A stretch of DNA of 64,000 bases from Leptospira levettii (GTDB lineage Bacteria; Spirochaetota; Leptospiria; Leptospirales; Leptospiraceae), in the NCBI RefSeq assembly GCF_002812085.1, contig NZ_NPDM01000002.1, positions 558,001-622,000 of the forward strand, read 5' to 3'. Position 1 is the first letter of the stretch. The number at the start of each line of letters is the position of its first letter. Shown one piece after another: positions 1 to 9,226 of the stretch. The position numbers and the translations under genes are program-made. Under the pieces are notes generated by a model. That model made no database searches and was not told the DNA's origin. It worked only from the letters and a program-made list of their open reading frames with translations.

Positions 1-386
1 GAAGACCAATCTCCAGATGTTATGAGTGGATTTGGGTCCTTCCATCCCAGAAGTAATTCTTTGGGTTGGTATTCTAACACCAAATCTCGACAAGGTGGTG
101 TTTTACCAAAATGAGTACAAGGTTCTAGACTAACTGATAGAATGGAATCAGAAAGAATTAAATTTGGTTTGGTTAAGGATCGGGTATGTTTCTTTTCAAA
201 GAGTGAGAAAAGTTCTCGTTCCGCGTGGTTTCCACCAAATTCTTTGGTATGTGCTTTTTCTAACACATCCCCCTTTCCATTGGTAAGAACTGCTGAGACA
301 GGGGGGTTTCCACCCGTTTTGCCCATGCCAAGAAACCCGAGTAAGGAATGTAGAGAATAAAGTTCCTTCTTTTTCCCTACATCCAT
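1..386 (-). CDS. ribD: RibD N-terminal deaminase domain (partial, runs off left edge)
   Basis: Riboflavin biosynthesis deaminase, which removes the amino group from the diaminopyrimidine intermediate. About 128 residues are visible from an ATG at 386. They show the zinc-deaminase signature: GGNHAERE (HAE) and then SLEPCTHFGKTPPCRDL (PC...PPC). The N-terminal GFLGMGKTGGNPPVSAVL matches the usual RibD opening around PNPxVGAV, with the second motif asparagine kept as NPPV. The reductase domain, if fused, would lie outside the window. The gene starts 10 nt after the secF stop on the same strand, so it is probably the last visible member of the secDF operon. No strong Shine-Dalgarno is seen, so the start is only likely. 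Confidence 0.85.
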   Translation of the reverse strand, partial: MDVGKKKELYSLHSLLGFLGMGKTGGNPPVSAVLTNGKGDVLEKAHTKEFGGNHAERELFSLFEKKHTRSLTKPNLILSDSILSVSLEPCTHFGKTPPCRDLVLEYQPKELLLGWKDPNPLITSGDWS

Positions 387-396
387 CTAATTTGGG

Positions 397-1335
397 TTAA
401 GCGAATTTTTTCTTCCTGAGCCTGTCATAAATCTCAGAAATAGGTGCTGCAATGTAAATTGAGGAATAAGTTCCAACAATTACACCAAATAATAATACAA
501 ACGCAAAGTCATATAATTCTGCTGCTCCACCAACGATAATAGCCACAACAGAAATCATTGTTGTAAACGATGTATTGATGGTTCTACCAAGTGTTTGCGC
601 AATGGAAACATTGATTATATTGGAAAGAGCTAAATTATCTTTTCCATGTGCATTCTCACGAATCCTATCAAACACCACAATTTTATCATTAATGGAGTAC
701 CCAAGTAACGTAAGAAGTGCTGCAATGATTGGTACACTTGGTTTGATTTGCAAAAATCCAATAAGCGCAAGTGTCATCAAAATATCATGAACAAGTGCGA
801 TAGCCGATGCAAGGGCAAATTTAAACTGCGATCGTATGCTCAAATACAATAGAATGATAGCAAGTGTCGTTAAGAGTAAGGTGATTCCAACTTCTGTTAA
901 TTCACCACCCACTACGGCACCCACTTGGTCAGCAGAAAGAACTTTTTCTTTGGGAAGGTTAAACTCAAAACGTAAAAGTTGAACAAATCTGTCAATCGCT
1001 GACGTAGAAGATTCTCTTTTGTCTTCTGGGATTTCTTTGTAAAGGGTCTCGATGGTAGGAAGTGATCCTAGACCAATATCTAATTGGTAAATATTCTTTT
1101 CCTTTTCGAGTAAAATCACAACTGCTTCAATTTGTTTGGATTGGAAATAGGTTTCAAGATCCGTTCTTGTTTTGTCTTTCGGTAGTTCTACAACTGTTCG
1201 AAGTCCCCCATTAAAATCGAGGGAGTGAGCAAACCCACCGTATTTCGAAAATGTCACAACAAAACCGAATACAATTGCTAAAAAAGAAAGACTAAGAGTG
1301 AAGTATTTGTACTTCGTGAAATTGATATTACGCAT
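397..1335 (-). CDS. secF: Protein translocase subunit SecF
   Basis: Inner-membrane partner of SecD; uses the proton-motive force to help pull preproteins through SecYEG. The protein has one N-terminal membrane segment, a short periplasmic domain and a C-terminal bundle of five segments. The family motifs DFNGGLRT near the N-terminus and GYSINDKIVVFDRIRE in the membrane bundle are present, as is the typical length of about 312 residues. I place the start at ATG 1335, because AGAGGG stands 6 nt before it. This gives an 8-nt overlap with the secD end. A longer form from 1356 is open but has no ribosome site. Confidence 0.93.
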   Translation of the reverse strand: MRNINFTKYKYFTLSLSFLAIVFGFVVTFSKYGGFAHSLDFNGGLRTVVELPKDKTRTDLETYFQSKQIEAVVILLEKEKNIYQLDIGLGSLPTIETLYKEIPEDKRESSTSAIDRFVQLLRFEFNLPKEKVLSADQVGAVVGGELTEVGITLLLTTLAIILLYLSIRSQFKFALASAIALVHDILMTLALIGFLQIKPSVPIIAALLTLLGYSINDKIVVFDRIRENAHGKDNLALSNIINVSIAQTLGRTINTSFTTMISVVAIIVGGAAELYDFAFVLLFGVIVGTYSSIYIAAPISEIYDRLRKKKFA

Positions 1336-3262
1336 GTTTACCCTCTTTTTTTCCAAAGAAAAAAGGTCTTAAGTTCAAGTGGTGAATTCCCATTCGGTTC
1401 ACAGAAAGTTCCATAAACAAACGAGATAAAAATAAGGATGTGAAAAGTGTTGTTACAATTCCCCAACAAAGTGTGATCGCAAAACCTTTGATAGGTCCAT
1501 TTCCAAGTCGGATCATTAGAATTCCTGCAATGAGGGTTGTAACGTTTGCATCCATAATGGTCCAGAAGGCATTTTCAAAACCCCTCGTGACAGCAATGGA
1601 CAATGCCCTTCCTTCTTCGATTTCTTCCCGTATCCTTTCATAAATGATTACGTTTGCATCTACAGCCATACCAGCTGTTAAGATAATCCCCGCAATCCCA
1701 GGAAGGGTAAGAGTAAAATCCATGAGAGTTAATAGAGCCGCAAGGATGATGATATTCACAAGTAAGGAAAGATCAGCAATAAACCCACCTAACCGGTAGT
1801 AGAAGATCATATAAACCATCACTAAGAAAAATCCAATCGCAACCGCTTTTACACCGACTTCAATGGATTCAATCCCAAGAGTTGGTCCAATAAAACGCAT
1901 TTCTAAAACGGAAAGAGGAATCGGAAGAGCACCTTCTGAAATCACGTTTGCCAATCGAATGGCTTCTTGTTCCGAAAAACTGCCAGAAATTTCTGCACGC
2001 CCACCCGCAATAGGATCATTGATCACTGGATTGGAGATCACTTTGTCACCCCAAACAATCGCTAGGTTACGACCTCGGTTTTCAGAAGTTAGGTCAAAAA
2101 ATTTCTCAGCACCATTCGGTGTTAGAGTAAAACTTACCATCCATCCATATGAATTGGAGTTATAAGATGGTTGTGCATTGGTCATATCATTCCCAGAAAG
2201 AGCAATTTTACGTTCCAATACCACAAAACTTCTAGGGAGTAAAGTTGACTTAGCCGAATTCCCACGAGCCCACATCGCATACACTTTGTAGTCTTTTGGA
2301 ATATTGTATTTTCTTTCTAGTTCTGCCAAAAACTCATCTTGGGCTTTTTTACCTGCTTTGTTTTTTACAAGTTCTTGGAATACATAAATGTCAGTTTTTT
2401 CCCTTTGTCCAAGATCCATCATTCGTCTCTCGTTTTCAGCAATTTGAGATTTGAATGTAAATGGATTTGGTTCTTCTAAGCGGTATTCAACAGTTTCCGT
2501 GTTTTGTAAAATTTCTAAAATCGCAGCAGAGTTCGAAACACCAGGAAGGGAAACCTCAATTGCATCTTGTTCTTTTTGGATCCTAACTTGTGGTTCTGTT
2601 AAGTTTTGAGTTGTGAGACGATTATCAATGATCATCTTTGCTTTTTCTAACTCAACGATCTTTCGCATCGGAGATAAATCAAAACTAGATTCAATTTCAG
2701 ATAATCGATTTTTTGCTTTTTCTTTCTCTTCCGGTTTTGCCGCTTGGTTGTTCAATGTAAGATTTAATTCAGCAATTTCTTTTGCATAAAGGTCACGAAG
2801 TTTGGAAGTGTAATCCTCAAAATCCCCTTTTAATACAACTCGCATACCACCTTGTAAATCGAGACCAAGTTTGATGGACAAAGATTTTCCACCACGGATC
2901 ATGTTTTCAATCCATGTTGGTTCCAATTTGTTTTTGGATTCATTCACCAGACTTTGGTTTTCTTGAGAAATTTGGTTTATTTTTGCAGATGTGATAAATC
3001 GTCCCTTTACTATATAAAAAGGATTTTCTTTAGGAGGGAGTGTTCCTTTTGGTTCGATTGTCCAACCAGAACTTTTTCCATAATCTTTTTCCCAACGATC
3101 AAAAAGCCCACTAACAAGCGTCTTTTGCTCTGCTTCAGGAAGTGAATACACATCCTCTCTTACAACCACTTTTAAAGTACGGTCGGCAAAGTTTGGGTAT
3201 AAAATGGTAAAGGATACCACTAATATGAAAAACGGTAGAAGTAAGAGTCGATACGATTGCAA
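1328..3262 (-). CDS. secD: Protein translocase subunit SecD
   Basis: Inner-membrane SecD, which works with SecF and YajC in late steps of preprotein export. The sequence shows an N-terminal membrane segment, a large periplasmic region with LGLDLQGGMRVVL, and a C-terminal six-segment bundle with GMAVDANVIIYERIREE, the charged signature of the RND-type translocase. At 644 residues it is a little longer than many SecD proteins; the extra length is in the charged helical periplasmic part around residues 150-220. It lies 21 nt after the unknown membrane protein gene and overlaps secF by 8 nt, so the genes are translationally coupled. Confidence 0.95.
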   Translation of the reverse strand: MQSYRLLLLPFFILVVSFTILYPNFADRTLKVVVREDVYSLPEAEQKTLVSGLFDRWEKDYGKSSGWTIEPKGTLPPKENPFYIVKGRFITSAKINQISQENQSLVNESKNKLEPTWIENMIRGGKSLSIKLGLDLQGGMRVVLKGDFEDYTSKLRDLYAKEIAELNLTLNNQAAKPEEKEKAKNRLSEIESSFDLSPMRKIVELEKAKMIIDNRLTTQNLTEPQVRIQKEQDAIEVSLPGVSNSAAILEILQNTETVEYRLEEPNPFTFKSQIAENERRMMDLGQREKTDIYVFQELVKNKAGKKAQDEFLAELERKYNIPKDYKVYAMWARGNSAKSTLLPRSFVVLERKIALSGNDMTNAQPSYNSNSYGWMVSFTLTPNGAEKFFDLTSENRGRNLAIVWGDKVISNPVINDPIAGGRAEISGSFSEQEAIRLANVISEGALPIPLSVLEMRFIGPTLGIESIEVGVKAVAIGFFLVMVYMIFYYRLGGFIADLSLLVNIIILAALLTLMDFTLTLPGIAGIILTAGMAVDANVIIYERIREEIEEGRALSIAVTRGFENAFWTIMDANVTTLIAGILMIRLGNGPIKGFAITLCWGIVTTLFTSLFLSRLFMELSVNRMGIHHLNLRPFFFGKKEGKHA

Positions 3263-3283
3263 GTTGGTTTGCTCCTAAAAATT

Positions 3284-3913
3284 TTATCTTCTATATGAAC
3301 GGCTGCTAGAGCCTGGACGTGCGGATCTAAGTCTATAAAAAGCAAATAGAATGATAATTCCAAGGATCATCATTGCTTTTTTGTATTTCGCAAAAAAATC
3401 AGAAAAGTTAAAGAACGATTTTCCTGAATCTTTGTTTACAGTTGATTCAGAACCGACATTCGTAACTTCAGAATTTGCTAATTTTAAGTCTGTGGCAAAA
3501 CCTGGAAGGCCTGTTGGTTCCACAGAAACTTGTGGATCTAACCAATTTGCATTGGTTACAACTTCTTCCTCTTCGGTCACAAGTGGTTGTTTTTCCACTG
3601 GATTCAAAGTTTTTTCAACTACAACAGGGTTACCATTCTGATTCGACACCAAATTGTTGTTTTGTGGAAGGGTTTCGGTAGCCAGTTGGTTTTGTTTTGA
3701 TTTCTTTTTGGATTTTTTCTTCTTCCCTGTTGTGGTTCCAGTCTGTGTTACAACAGTTGATTGTTTTTTGGATGTCGTTTGGACTGAATCTTCCTTGGGT
3801 TTAGTGGAAGTTTTAGGTTTATCATTCACCTTATCCAAAAAATCCAAACCCTCTTGTGATAAGAGGGAAGTTGTCAAAACGAGAAGCAGTAATAGGGAGA
3901 AGAATGATTTCAT
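3284..3913 (-). CDS. Unknown single-pass membrane protein between yajC and secD
   Basis: I do not recognise a family. The product of about 209 residues has a signal-like N-terminus (MKSFFSLLLLLVLTTSLLS). A long Thr/Lys/Ser/Gln-rich linker with a KKKKSKKKSK cluster follows. There is one membrane segment near the C-terminus (AMMILGIIILFAFYRL) and a short Arg/Ser tail. The ATG at 3913 is 1 nt after the yajC stop, and the gene ends 21 nt before secD, so it sits inside the yajC-secDF operon. The longer start at 3949 would overlap yajC without a better ribosome site. The position suggests a role near the Sec translocon, but that is inference. Confidence 0.8.
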   Translation of the reverse strand: MKSFFSLLLLLVLTTSLLSQEGLDFLDKVNDKPKTSTKPKEDSVQTTSKKQSTVVTQTGTTTGKKKKSKKKSKQNQLATETLPQNNNLVSNQNGNPVVVEKTLNPVEKQPLVTEEEEVVTNANWLDPQVSVEPTGLPGFATDLKLANSEVTNVGSESTVNKDSGKSFFNFSDFFAKYKKAMMILGIIILFAFYRLRSARPGSSSRSYRR

Positions 3914-3914
3914 C

Positions 3915-4238
3915 TTATGCTTTTTTCTTGAGGATAGCGCTAGTATCAAATGTTACATTTGTATTCGCTGCCACATTCAAAACAACTGTTTCATTATTGT
4001 CTTTGAATTCTACAATTTTACCGTGAAGGCCACTGCTTGTCACAACAGTATCACCTTTCTGGAGGTTCGTGATCATTTCTTTTCTTTTTTTCTCTTCCTT
4101 TTTGTTAGGAAGGATCACAAGAAAGTACATCGCGACGAGCATGATCGGAATGATAATGAGCGACTGAAGAGAAGACTTAGCTCCTTCTTCTTGGGCAAGG
4201 ATTAGGAATTGGGATGTGAGAAAATTTAAATTGAGCAT
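3915..4238 (-). CDS. yajC: Preprotein translocase subunit YajC
   Basis: Small bitopic membrane protein of the SecDF-YajC complex. It has one N-terminal membrane segment (SLIIIPIMLVAMYFLVILP) followed by the diagnostic NKKEEKKRKEMITNLQKGD and the cytoplasmic TVVTSSGLHGKIVE fold. Its 107 residues are the normal size. It is the first gene of the yajC-unknown-secD-secF run and follows trpD by 26 nt. Confidence 0.95.
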   Translation of the reverse strand: MLNLNFLTSQFLILAQEEGAKSSLQSLIIIPIMLVAMYFLVILPNKKEEKKRKEMITNLQKGDTVVTSSGLHGKIVEFKDNNETVVLNVAANTNVTFDTSAILKKKA

Positions 4239-4264
4239 AGCTATTTATCCAATGTTTACAGGCC

Positions 4265-5293
4265 TTATGTTAAATTCAATGTTTCACGAGTGAATCGGAG
4301 AACTTTTTTCGATAATAATGCATCTTTGGCAATCTGATAACCAGTCGGAATGTCTTTCACTTCACCGAGTAAAAATAAAGACACTCCGACGTTCAGTGCC
4401 ACCATCGCCGTTCCACCCGTTGCTGCTTGTGGGTCAAGGACAGCGCGAAACAGTGCCTCTGCCCCCTCTTTGGAAGAAGAGAACACTGTATTTCGATCCA
4501 ATTCACTAACCTCCAAACGGAGTTCTTTCGGATCAAAACTGAGTTCTGTTGTGGTCTTTCCATCAAAATAAGCATAATCCGTTGGTTCAAAAATGGAAAA
4601 CTCATCGAGCCCATCCCTGGAATGGCAAACGAGTGCCCCTTTTGCCCCTAATTTTGCCAATATTTCCACCATCGGCAAACACAAAGAACGGTCATACACT
4701 CCCACAATTTGGTGTGTGGGGGAAAAGGGATTGGAAAGTGGCCCTATCAAATTAAAAAATGTTCGAAAACCTAGTGCTGTCCTTACGGGACCCGCATATT
4801 TCATCGCCGGGTGCCAGGATGGTGCAAACAAAAACACAAAACCAGTGCGCACAAACTCCGCTTCACATTCCCCATGAGTTCGTTCTAAGGGATAACCAAG
4901 TTTGGAAAGGATATCTGAACTTCCGGAAAGGGAAGAAACGGATCGGTTTCCATGTTTTGCCACTTTGTGGCCAAGGCTTGCCAGAGTGAGGGCCGATAAA
5001 GTGGAAACGTTGAGTGTTCCCTTTCCATCCCCACCAGTCCCACAGGTATCTAAAAAATCGAAACCAAAATTTGTTTTAGGTTTGATGGCATGATTCTGCA
5101 TTGCACGAACAAATCCGTACAGTTCGTCCGTTGTTTCCCCTTTCATTTTCATGGCAGTGAGAAAGGAAGCAAGGACTGGTTCTGTCACTTTACCATCCAT
5201 CACTTCATTTAAAAAGTATTCTGCATGGGTATCCACCAAATGGTGTCCAGACACCACTTGGCCGAGGATTTCCTTACTTGTGAGAGCGGTCAT
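4265..5293 (-). CDS. trpD: Anthranilate phosphoribosyltransferase
   Basis: Second committed step of tryptophan synthesis: joins anthranilate to PRPP. The PRPP and magnesium motif DTCGTGGDGKGTLNVST lies near residue 83 and is followed by KHGNRSVSSLSGSSD, the anthranilate-binding stretch. The length of 342 residues is that of a stand-alone TrpD without a glutamine amidotransferase domain. The start overlaps the pgsA end by 20 nt. No other trp gene is visible, so the pathway genes are scattered in this genome. Confidence 0.95.
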   Translation of the reverse strand: MTALTSKEILGQVVSGHHLVDTHAEYFLNEVMDGKVTEPVLASFLTAMKMKGETTDELYGFVRAMQNHAIKPKTNFGFDFLDTCGTGGDGKGTLNVSTLSALTLASLGHKVAKHGNRSVSSLSGSSDILSKLGYPLERTHGECEAEFVRTGFVFLFAPSWHPAMKYAGPVRTALGFRTFFNLIGPLSNPFSPTHQIVGVYDRSLCLPMVEILAKLGAKGALVCHSRDGLDEFSIFEPTDYAYFDGKTTTELSFDPKELRLEVSELDRNTVFSSSKEGAEALFRAVLDPQAATGGTAMVALNVGVSLFLLGEVKDIPTGYQIAKDALLSKKVLRFTRETLNLT

Positions 5294-6032
5294 AAAATAT
5301 CCTTTTGAGATTGGAAAAGGTTAACAATTGATAATTGGTAATGATATACCGTAGTCCTGAAATCACAGTGATAAAAGTGGTAAATAACATTCCAAAATAA
5401 GGAACAAACGAAGCAATGGAATCAAAAATATCTTTCCAACTGATACTTTCAGAGGTTTTAACCAAAGTATAAAACTCATTAGCATGCTGGGACGCCACTT
5501 CGAAAGTTGAATACCCTGCGAGTTTTCCCATGGCATAAGTTTCATTGATCATCGCCCGGCGTTTTCCAGAGATGAGCATAAAAACCACGAGAATGATGAG
5601 GATGGCTCCCATCTGGAATGCCGTTTTTACCTTTCCCATCATTGTTGTTCGCAAACTATTACCAGAACGAACCGCAATGTAACGAAGGAAGGTGATGAGC
5701 ATATCCCTACCAACAATGAGGACAACCATCCAAACTTCTATGGGTTCATGGATGAATAAAAAAGTAACAAAACAACCAATGACTAAAAATTTATCAGCGA
5801 GTGGATCTAGGAATTTTCCAAACTCAGTTTGTTGGTTCCATTTTCTAGCAAGATAACCATCCACTAAATCGGTGAGTGATGCGAGTGCAAAAAGTACAAA
5901 GGCAAAAATTTGGTATTCCCATTCCTTTTGGAATAAGGCAAAGATAAAAAACGGTAATGCCAATACACGTAGTACGGTTAGTAAATTAGGGATATTGGCA
6001 ATGGTTTTCCAATCTTCCACTATTCCACCCAA
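5274..6032 (-). CDS. pgsA: CDP-diacylglycerol--glycerol-3-phosphate 3-phosphatidyltransferase
   Basis: Integral membrane enzyme that makes phosphatidylglycerol phosphate. The CDP-alcohol phosphatidyltransferase signature is complete across residues of about 55-80: DLVDGYLAR, then FGKFLDPLADK, which supplies all the metal-binding aspartates. Several hydrophobic segments follow. At 252 residues it is somewhat longer than E. coli PgsA, with an extra loop around residues 170-210. It overlaps rimO by 13 nt and trpD by 20 nt. The pgsA-rimO-rodZ-ftsK order is a widespread neighbourhood, which supports the assignment over other CDP-alcohol transferases. Confidence 0.9.
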   Translation of the reverse strand: MGGIVEDWKTIANIPNLLTVLRVLALPFFIFALFQKEWEYQIFAFVLFALASLTDLVDGYLARKWNQQTEFGKFLDPLADKFLVIGCFVTFLFIHEPIEVWMVVLIVGRDMLITFLRYIAVRSGNSLRTTMMGKVKTAFQMGAILIILVVFMLISGKRRAMINETYAMGKLAGYSTFEVASQHANEFYTLVKTSESISWKDIFDSIASFVPYFGMLFTTFITVISGLRYIITNYQLLTFSNLKRIFYDRSHK

Positions 6033-7366
6033 GTCCCTGACATATCGAGTTCATAAAAAGAATCCACTCGCACTTTACCATACTGACCAACTTTTAAATT
6101 GGAAGCATCCACATACACCACTTCATCAATTTCAGGTGCATCTTGCAAGCGACGTACAATCGCGCCTTCGTCTAACACTTCATCTACGACACATGGGTAT
6201 ATTTTTCCAATTCGGTTTTGGTGGATGGTTTTTAAGGTTCCAAGGTAGGCTTCCCTCACAAGGTTCACTCGGCGGGCAATTTCTTTGTCTTTCAATTGTC
6301 CCTCCATGGTGGCTCCTTTTGTACCATCTTGTGGAGAATAAGGAAAAAGATTCACCTTTTCTGGTTTTACATCTTCCACAAACCGAATGATCTCTTCGAC
6401 ATCTTCCATCGTTTCGCCAGGAAAACCTAAAATAAACGAAGTTCGGATTTCTAAATCAGGGCGGATGTCCCTTGCTTTTTGGAATAAGGATTTAAAGAAT
6501 TCATAATCACCAGTGCGGTTCATGGATTTCAAAACGGATTTGGAAACATGTTGTAAGGGACTTTCCAAATACGGAGCAATTTTAGGAATTTCTCTGTACA
6601 AATCGAGTAACTTTTCTGTTTTTTTATCAGGGTATAAATAGAGAAGTCGTAAGATCTCAAGTCCATCCACAGCTGCCACAGAACGAACCAAATCCATGAG
6701 TTTGTCTGTGTCCTTTCCATAAAAAACTGTGTCTTGGGAAACAAGGCAGATCTCTTTGGAACCTGCTTTGACTGCAAGCCTTGTTTGTTCTAGGACATCT
6801 GTAATTTCTGTGTCTCTATATTTCCCACGTAAATTGGGAATGATACAAAAATGGCAACCACGGTTACACCCGTCTGAGATTTTTACATACGAATAAGGTT
6901 TCGAATAATTTTCGATGCCTTTTGAAGTTTTGAGTCTTTCCAGAAGGTCTTCGTTGAATTCAGTTAGGTCTTTAAAATCGAGAGGGAAATGGGAACGTAA
7001 AATTTCACCTGCTTTGTCATACTTACCTGTTCCGAAATGTAAATCCACTTCAGGAAGGTCGGCGGAAATTTCTTTTCCTGCCCTTTCTGCAAAACAACCC
7101 ACCACAACTAACTTCTGTTTGTTCTTTTTCTTAATATCGATGGAATCAAGGATGGTTTGGATGGTTTCCTTAGTGGCATCTTGGATAAACGTACAAGTAT
7201 TTACCAAATGGAAGTCACTGGCTTCAGGGTCAGCAGCTGGAAGGAGCCCTTCTTTGAGTAAGGACTGGTGCATGGCCATGGAATCGACAGTGTTTTTGGG
7301 ACAACCAAGAGTCGTAATAAAAAACGACTTTGGTGTTTCTTCCGTTTGGTCTTTGGACTTTGGCAT
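6020..7366 (-). CDS. rimO: Ribosomal protein S12 methylthiotransferase RimO
   Basis: Radical-SAM methylthiotransferase that modifies a conserved aspartate of ribosomal protein S12. The N-terminal UPF0004 domain has FITTLGCPKNTVDS with further cysteines at NTCTF and VVGCFAERAG, which hold the auxiliary cluster. The radical-SAM triad is CNRGCHFC. A C-terminal TRAM-like domain ends the protein of 448 residues. GCPKNTVDS distinguishes RimO from MiaB. The start codon shares one base with the stop of the rodZ-like gene (TAATG), so the two are coupled. Confidence 0.95.
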   Translation of the reverse strand: MPKSKDQTEETPKSFFITTLGCPKNTVDSMAMHQSLLKEGLLPAADPEASDFHLVNTCTFIQDATKETIQTILDSIDIKKKNKQKLVVVGCFAERAGKEISADLPEVDLHFGTGKYDKAGEILRSHFPLDFKDLTEFNEDLLERLKTSKGIENYSKPYSYVKISDGCNRGCHFCIIPNLRGKYRDTEITDVLEQTRLAVKAGSKEICLVSQDTVFYGKDTDKLMDLVRSVAAVDGLEILRLLYLYPDKKTEKLLDLYREIPKIAPYLESPLQHVSKSVLKSMNRTGDYEFFKSLFQKARDIRPDLEIRTSFILGFPGETMEDVEEIIRFVEDVKPEKVNLFPYSPQDGTKGATMEGQLKDKEIARRVNLVREAYLGTLKTIHQNRIGKIYPCVVDEVLDEGAIVRRLQDAPEIDEVVYVDASNLKVGQYGKVRVDSFYELDMSGTWVE

Positions 7367-8466
7367 TATTCGCCTAACTCTCCAATGATGGACTGAGTGG
7401 AGTCATATGGATTTGCTTTGCGGATAAAGATTTTTTTCACAAGTTTGCCTGGTTTTCCAAGGACCACTCGTTCCTTTCCGTTTTGTACCATCTCCACGGC
7501 TCCACCGTCCCCTACTTTGATCTCAAGTCTGTCACGAGCTTCTAAGTGTTTTACTTCTCCCGCAGAAACAAGACCACGTTCGCCCATTTGACCATCTAAC
7601 ACGAACTCAACGTAACTTGGTTTCGAGAAAAATAATGTCACTTGGATCGGAACATCTCCCACAGGAGATTTCACAGCGACCCCTTCTCTTTCTTCTTTTA
7701 AGGTCACAAGGACTTTTGCCGATTTTTCAGTAACTGCTTGGGTCACCACACGGATGTCACGACGTAGCGATGCAAGCTCTTCAATTTTATAAGAAAGAAT
7801 GGTTTCTTCCCCTTCCGCTGTTTGGAAAAAATACACATTTTTTTCAGGAAAAATATTAAATCCTAGGTTTGCTTTTCCATTGGAAACACCTCTGATGAAC
7901 ATCTTACACTGTTGGTTGTTCACACTGAAACTCACACCACGATCTTCTGTGAGGATAAAAGGCACACTTGCATTTTCAGGAACACTTTGGCTCACAAAGT
8001 TGATACCGGAAGGAATATCAGAACTACTTGTAGGCTCAACACTTTGGCTTACTTCTGTATTTTCCTCATCCATAGAAACCGAACCAGAGTCTTCAAAACT
8101 AATGTAGATGATATAAGCCGAGATCACGAACAAAAAGAGAGAAACAAGACTTATGATCTTATTACGATCTAAACTAAACGGAGTGGTTGTGGGACGAGTG
8201 AGTTCTTCGAGAGGTGCTTGTGATTCTTCGATTTGTTCCCCACGATACAAATTGAGTAACATCGCTGTATCGAGTTTTAGGTAACTTGCATAGTTCTTTA
8301 AAAAACCAAGGGCAAACGTTTCTGCTGGGAACTGAGAATAATCTTCTGTTTCTAATGCGATGATGTATTTTGCCGCAATGTTTGTTTCTTTTGCGACATC
8401 TTTCACAGAAAGTTTTTTGTCTTCTCTTGCTTCTCTTAGGATTTGACCAACACGTTTTGTATTCAA
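7366..8466 (-). CDS. RodZ-like helix-turn-helix membrane protein
   Basis: Likely cell-shape protein of the RodZ type. Residues 1-75 form a Cro-like helix-turn-helix ([20 protein letters not shown], then KNYASYLKL). A charged linker, one membrane segment around residues 105-125 ([18 protein letters not shown]) and a large C-terminal outer domain follow. The C-terminal part is longer than in E. coli RodZ. Neighbours rimO and pgsA on one side and lolA/ftsK on the other match places where rodZ homologues are found in other phyla. It follows the lolA-like gene by 18 nt. A function in tethering MreB is known for the family and only inferred here. Confidence 0.75.
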   Translation of the reverse strand: MNTKRVGQILREAREDKKLSVKDVAKETNIAAKYIIALETEDYSQFPAETFALGFLKNYASYLKLDTAMLLNLYRGEQIEESQAPLEELTRPTTTPFSLDRNKIISLVSLFLFVISAYIIYISFEDSGSVSMDEENTEVSQSVEPTSSSDIPSGINFVSQSVPENASVPFILTEDRGVSFSVNNQQCKMFIRGVSNGKANLGFNIFPEKNVYFFQTAEGEETILSYKIEELASLRRDIRVVTQAVTEKSAKVLVTLKEEREGVAVKSPVGDVPIQVTLFFSKPSYVEFVLDGQMGERGLVSAGEVKHLEARDRLEIKVGDGGAVEMVQNGKERVVLGKPGKLVKKIFIRKANPYDSTQSIIGELGE

Positions 8467-8484
8467 AATGAACTCCTCTTAGGT

Positions 8485-9186
8485 TTAGTTCTCAGAGACA
8501 AGTGGGTTGTTGACAATCTTCGCGTTCCCGCTCATATGAAAATTGAAAACACCATCTTGGATATCTTCCGAAAAATTAATGTTTGAAAATGAAATCGTTG
8601 TTACTTTGCCACGACCATCTGTTGCGACTGCTTTTTTGATGAGGTAAGATTCTGAATCCACAAAAAGTTTCATCTTTTCGAACCCACCAATTTTTTCCCT
8701 TTGGTCTAAATCGAGGACAAAGTATTTTGTAGCATCACCCATAGAACGCGGTTGTTCAATGGTATCAAATTTATAATGGTATTTACGAAAGAGACGGTTG
8801 AGTCCATCAGGACTGTTTGTGGTAAAGATGGGACCTGAGGAATTTTTACGATCGAGTGTAAGGTCTTGTTTTCCCACAGCACCTAACCGTTTGATAAAGA
8901 TATGGAGAGTTTTTCCATCGGAAACAATTTCGTCCCCTTCTGGTTCGACAAAATTATAACGAATTTTTCCAGGGCGTTTGTAAAAACATTTCCCGCGCAT
9001 TTGTTTTTCTTTTTTGTTGTCTTCCGTTTTGATGAGAAAATCAGCGGAATACGAATTGATTTCGCTGAAGTTTTTTTTGATCTTTTTGACAACTTCGGAA
9101 GGTGAATGCCAATTGTGAGCCGGACTTGTTTGGGCCTCCAAAGAAACTCCCAAAACAAGTAACAAAAATCCGATCCATACTTTCAT
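8485..9186 (-). CDS. LolA-like periplasmic lipoprotein carrier
   Basis: Outer-membrane lipoprotein carrier family protein (LolA fold). The signal peptide is [19 protein letters not shown]. The pattern [25 protein letters not shown] and [10 protein letters not shown] follows, which is typical of the LolA half-barrel. The mature length of about 215 residues fits. The start is taken at ATG 9186 with GGGAA just upstream; the reading frame is open to 9279, but that would put 31 non-signal residues in front. It lies between ftsK and the rodZ-like gene, a place where lolA is also found in proteobacteria next to ftsK. Confidence 0.82.
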   Translation of the reverse strand: MKVWIGFLLLVLGVSLEAQTSPAHNWHSPSEVVKKIKKNFSEINSYSADFLIKTEDNKKEKQMRGKCFYKRPGKIRYNFVEPEGDEIVSDGKTLHIFIKRLGAVGKQDLTLDRKNSSGPIFTTNSPDGLNRLFRKYHYKFDTIEQPRSMGDATKYFVLDLDQREKIGGFEKMKLFVDSESYLIKKAVATDGRGKVTTISFSNINFSEDIQDGVFNFHMSGNAKIVNNPLVSEN

Positions 9187-9226
9187 AGATTCCCAGTTTT
9201 TCAGACAAACTTCTCTTGTCGATGAT

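Noticed and set aside
142..360. 72-codon plus-strand ORF at the left edge
   Set aside because: It is antisense to ribD, which shows clear deaminase motifs on the minus strand; the plus-strand product has no recognisable feature.
3654..4205. 183-codon plus-strand ORF
   Set aside because: It is antisense to yajC and the unknown Sec-operon gene; the Phe/Val-rich product is an artefact of the opposite strand's Lys-rich codons.
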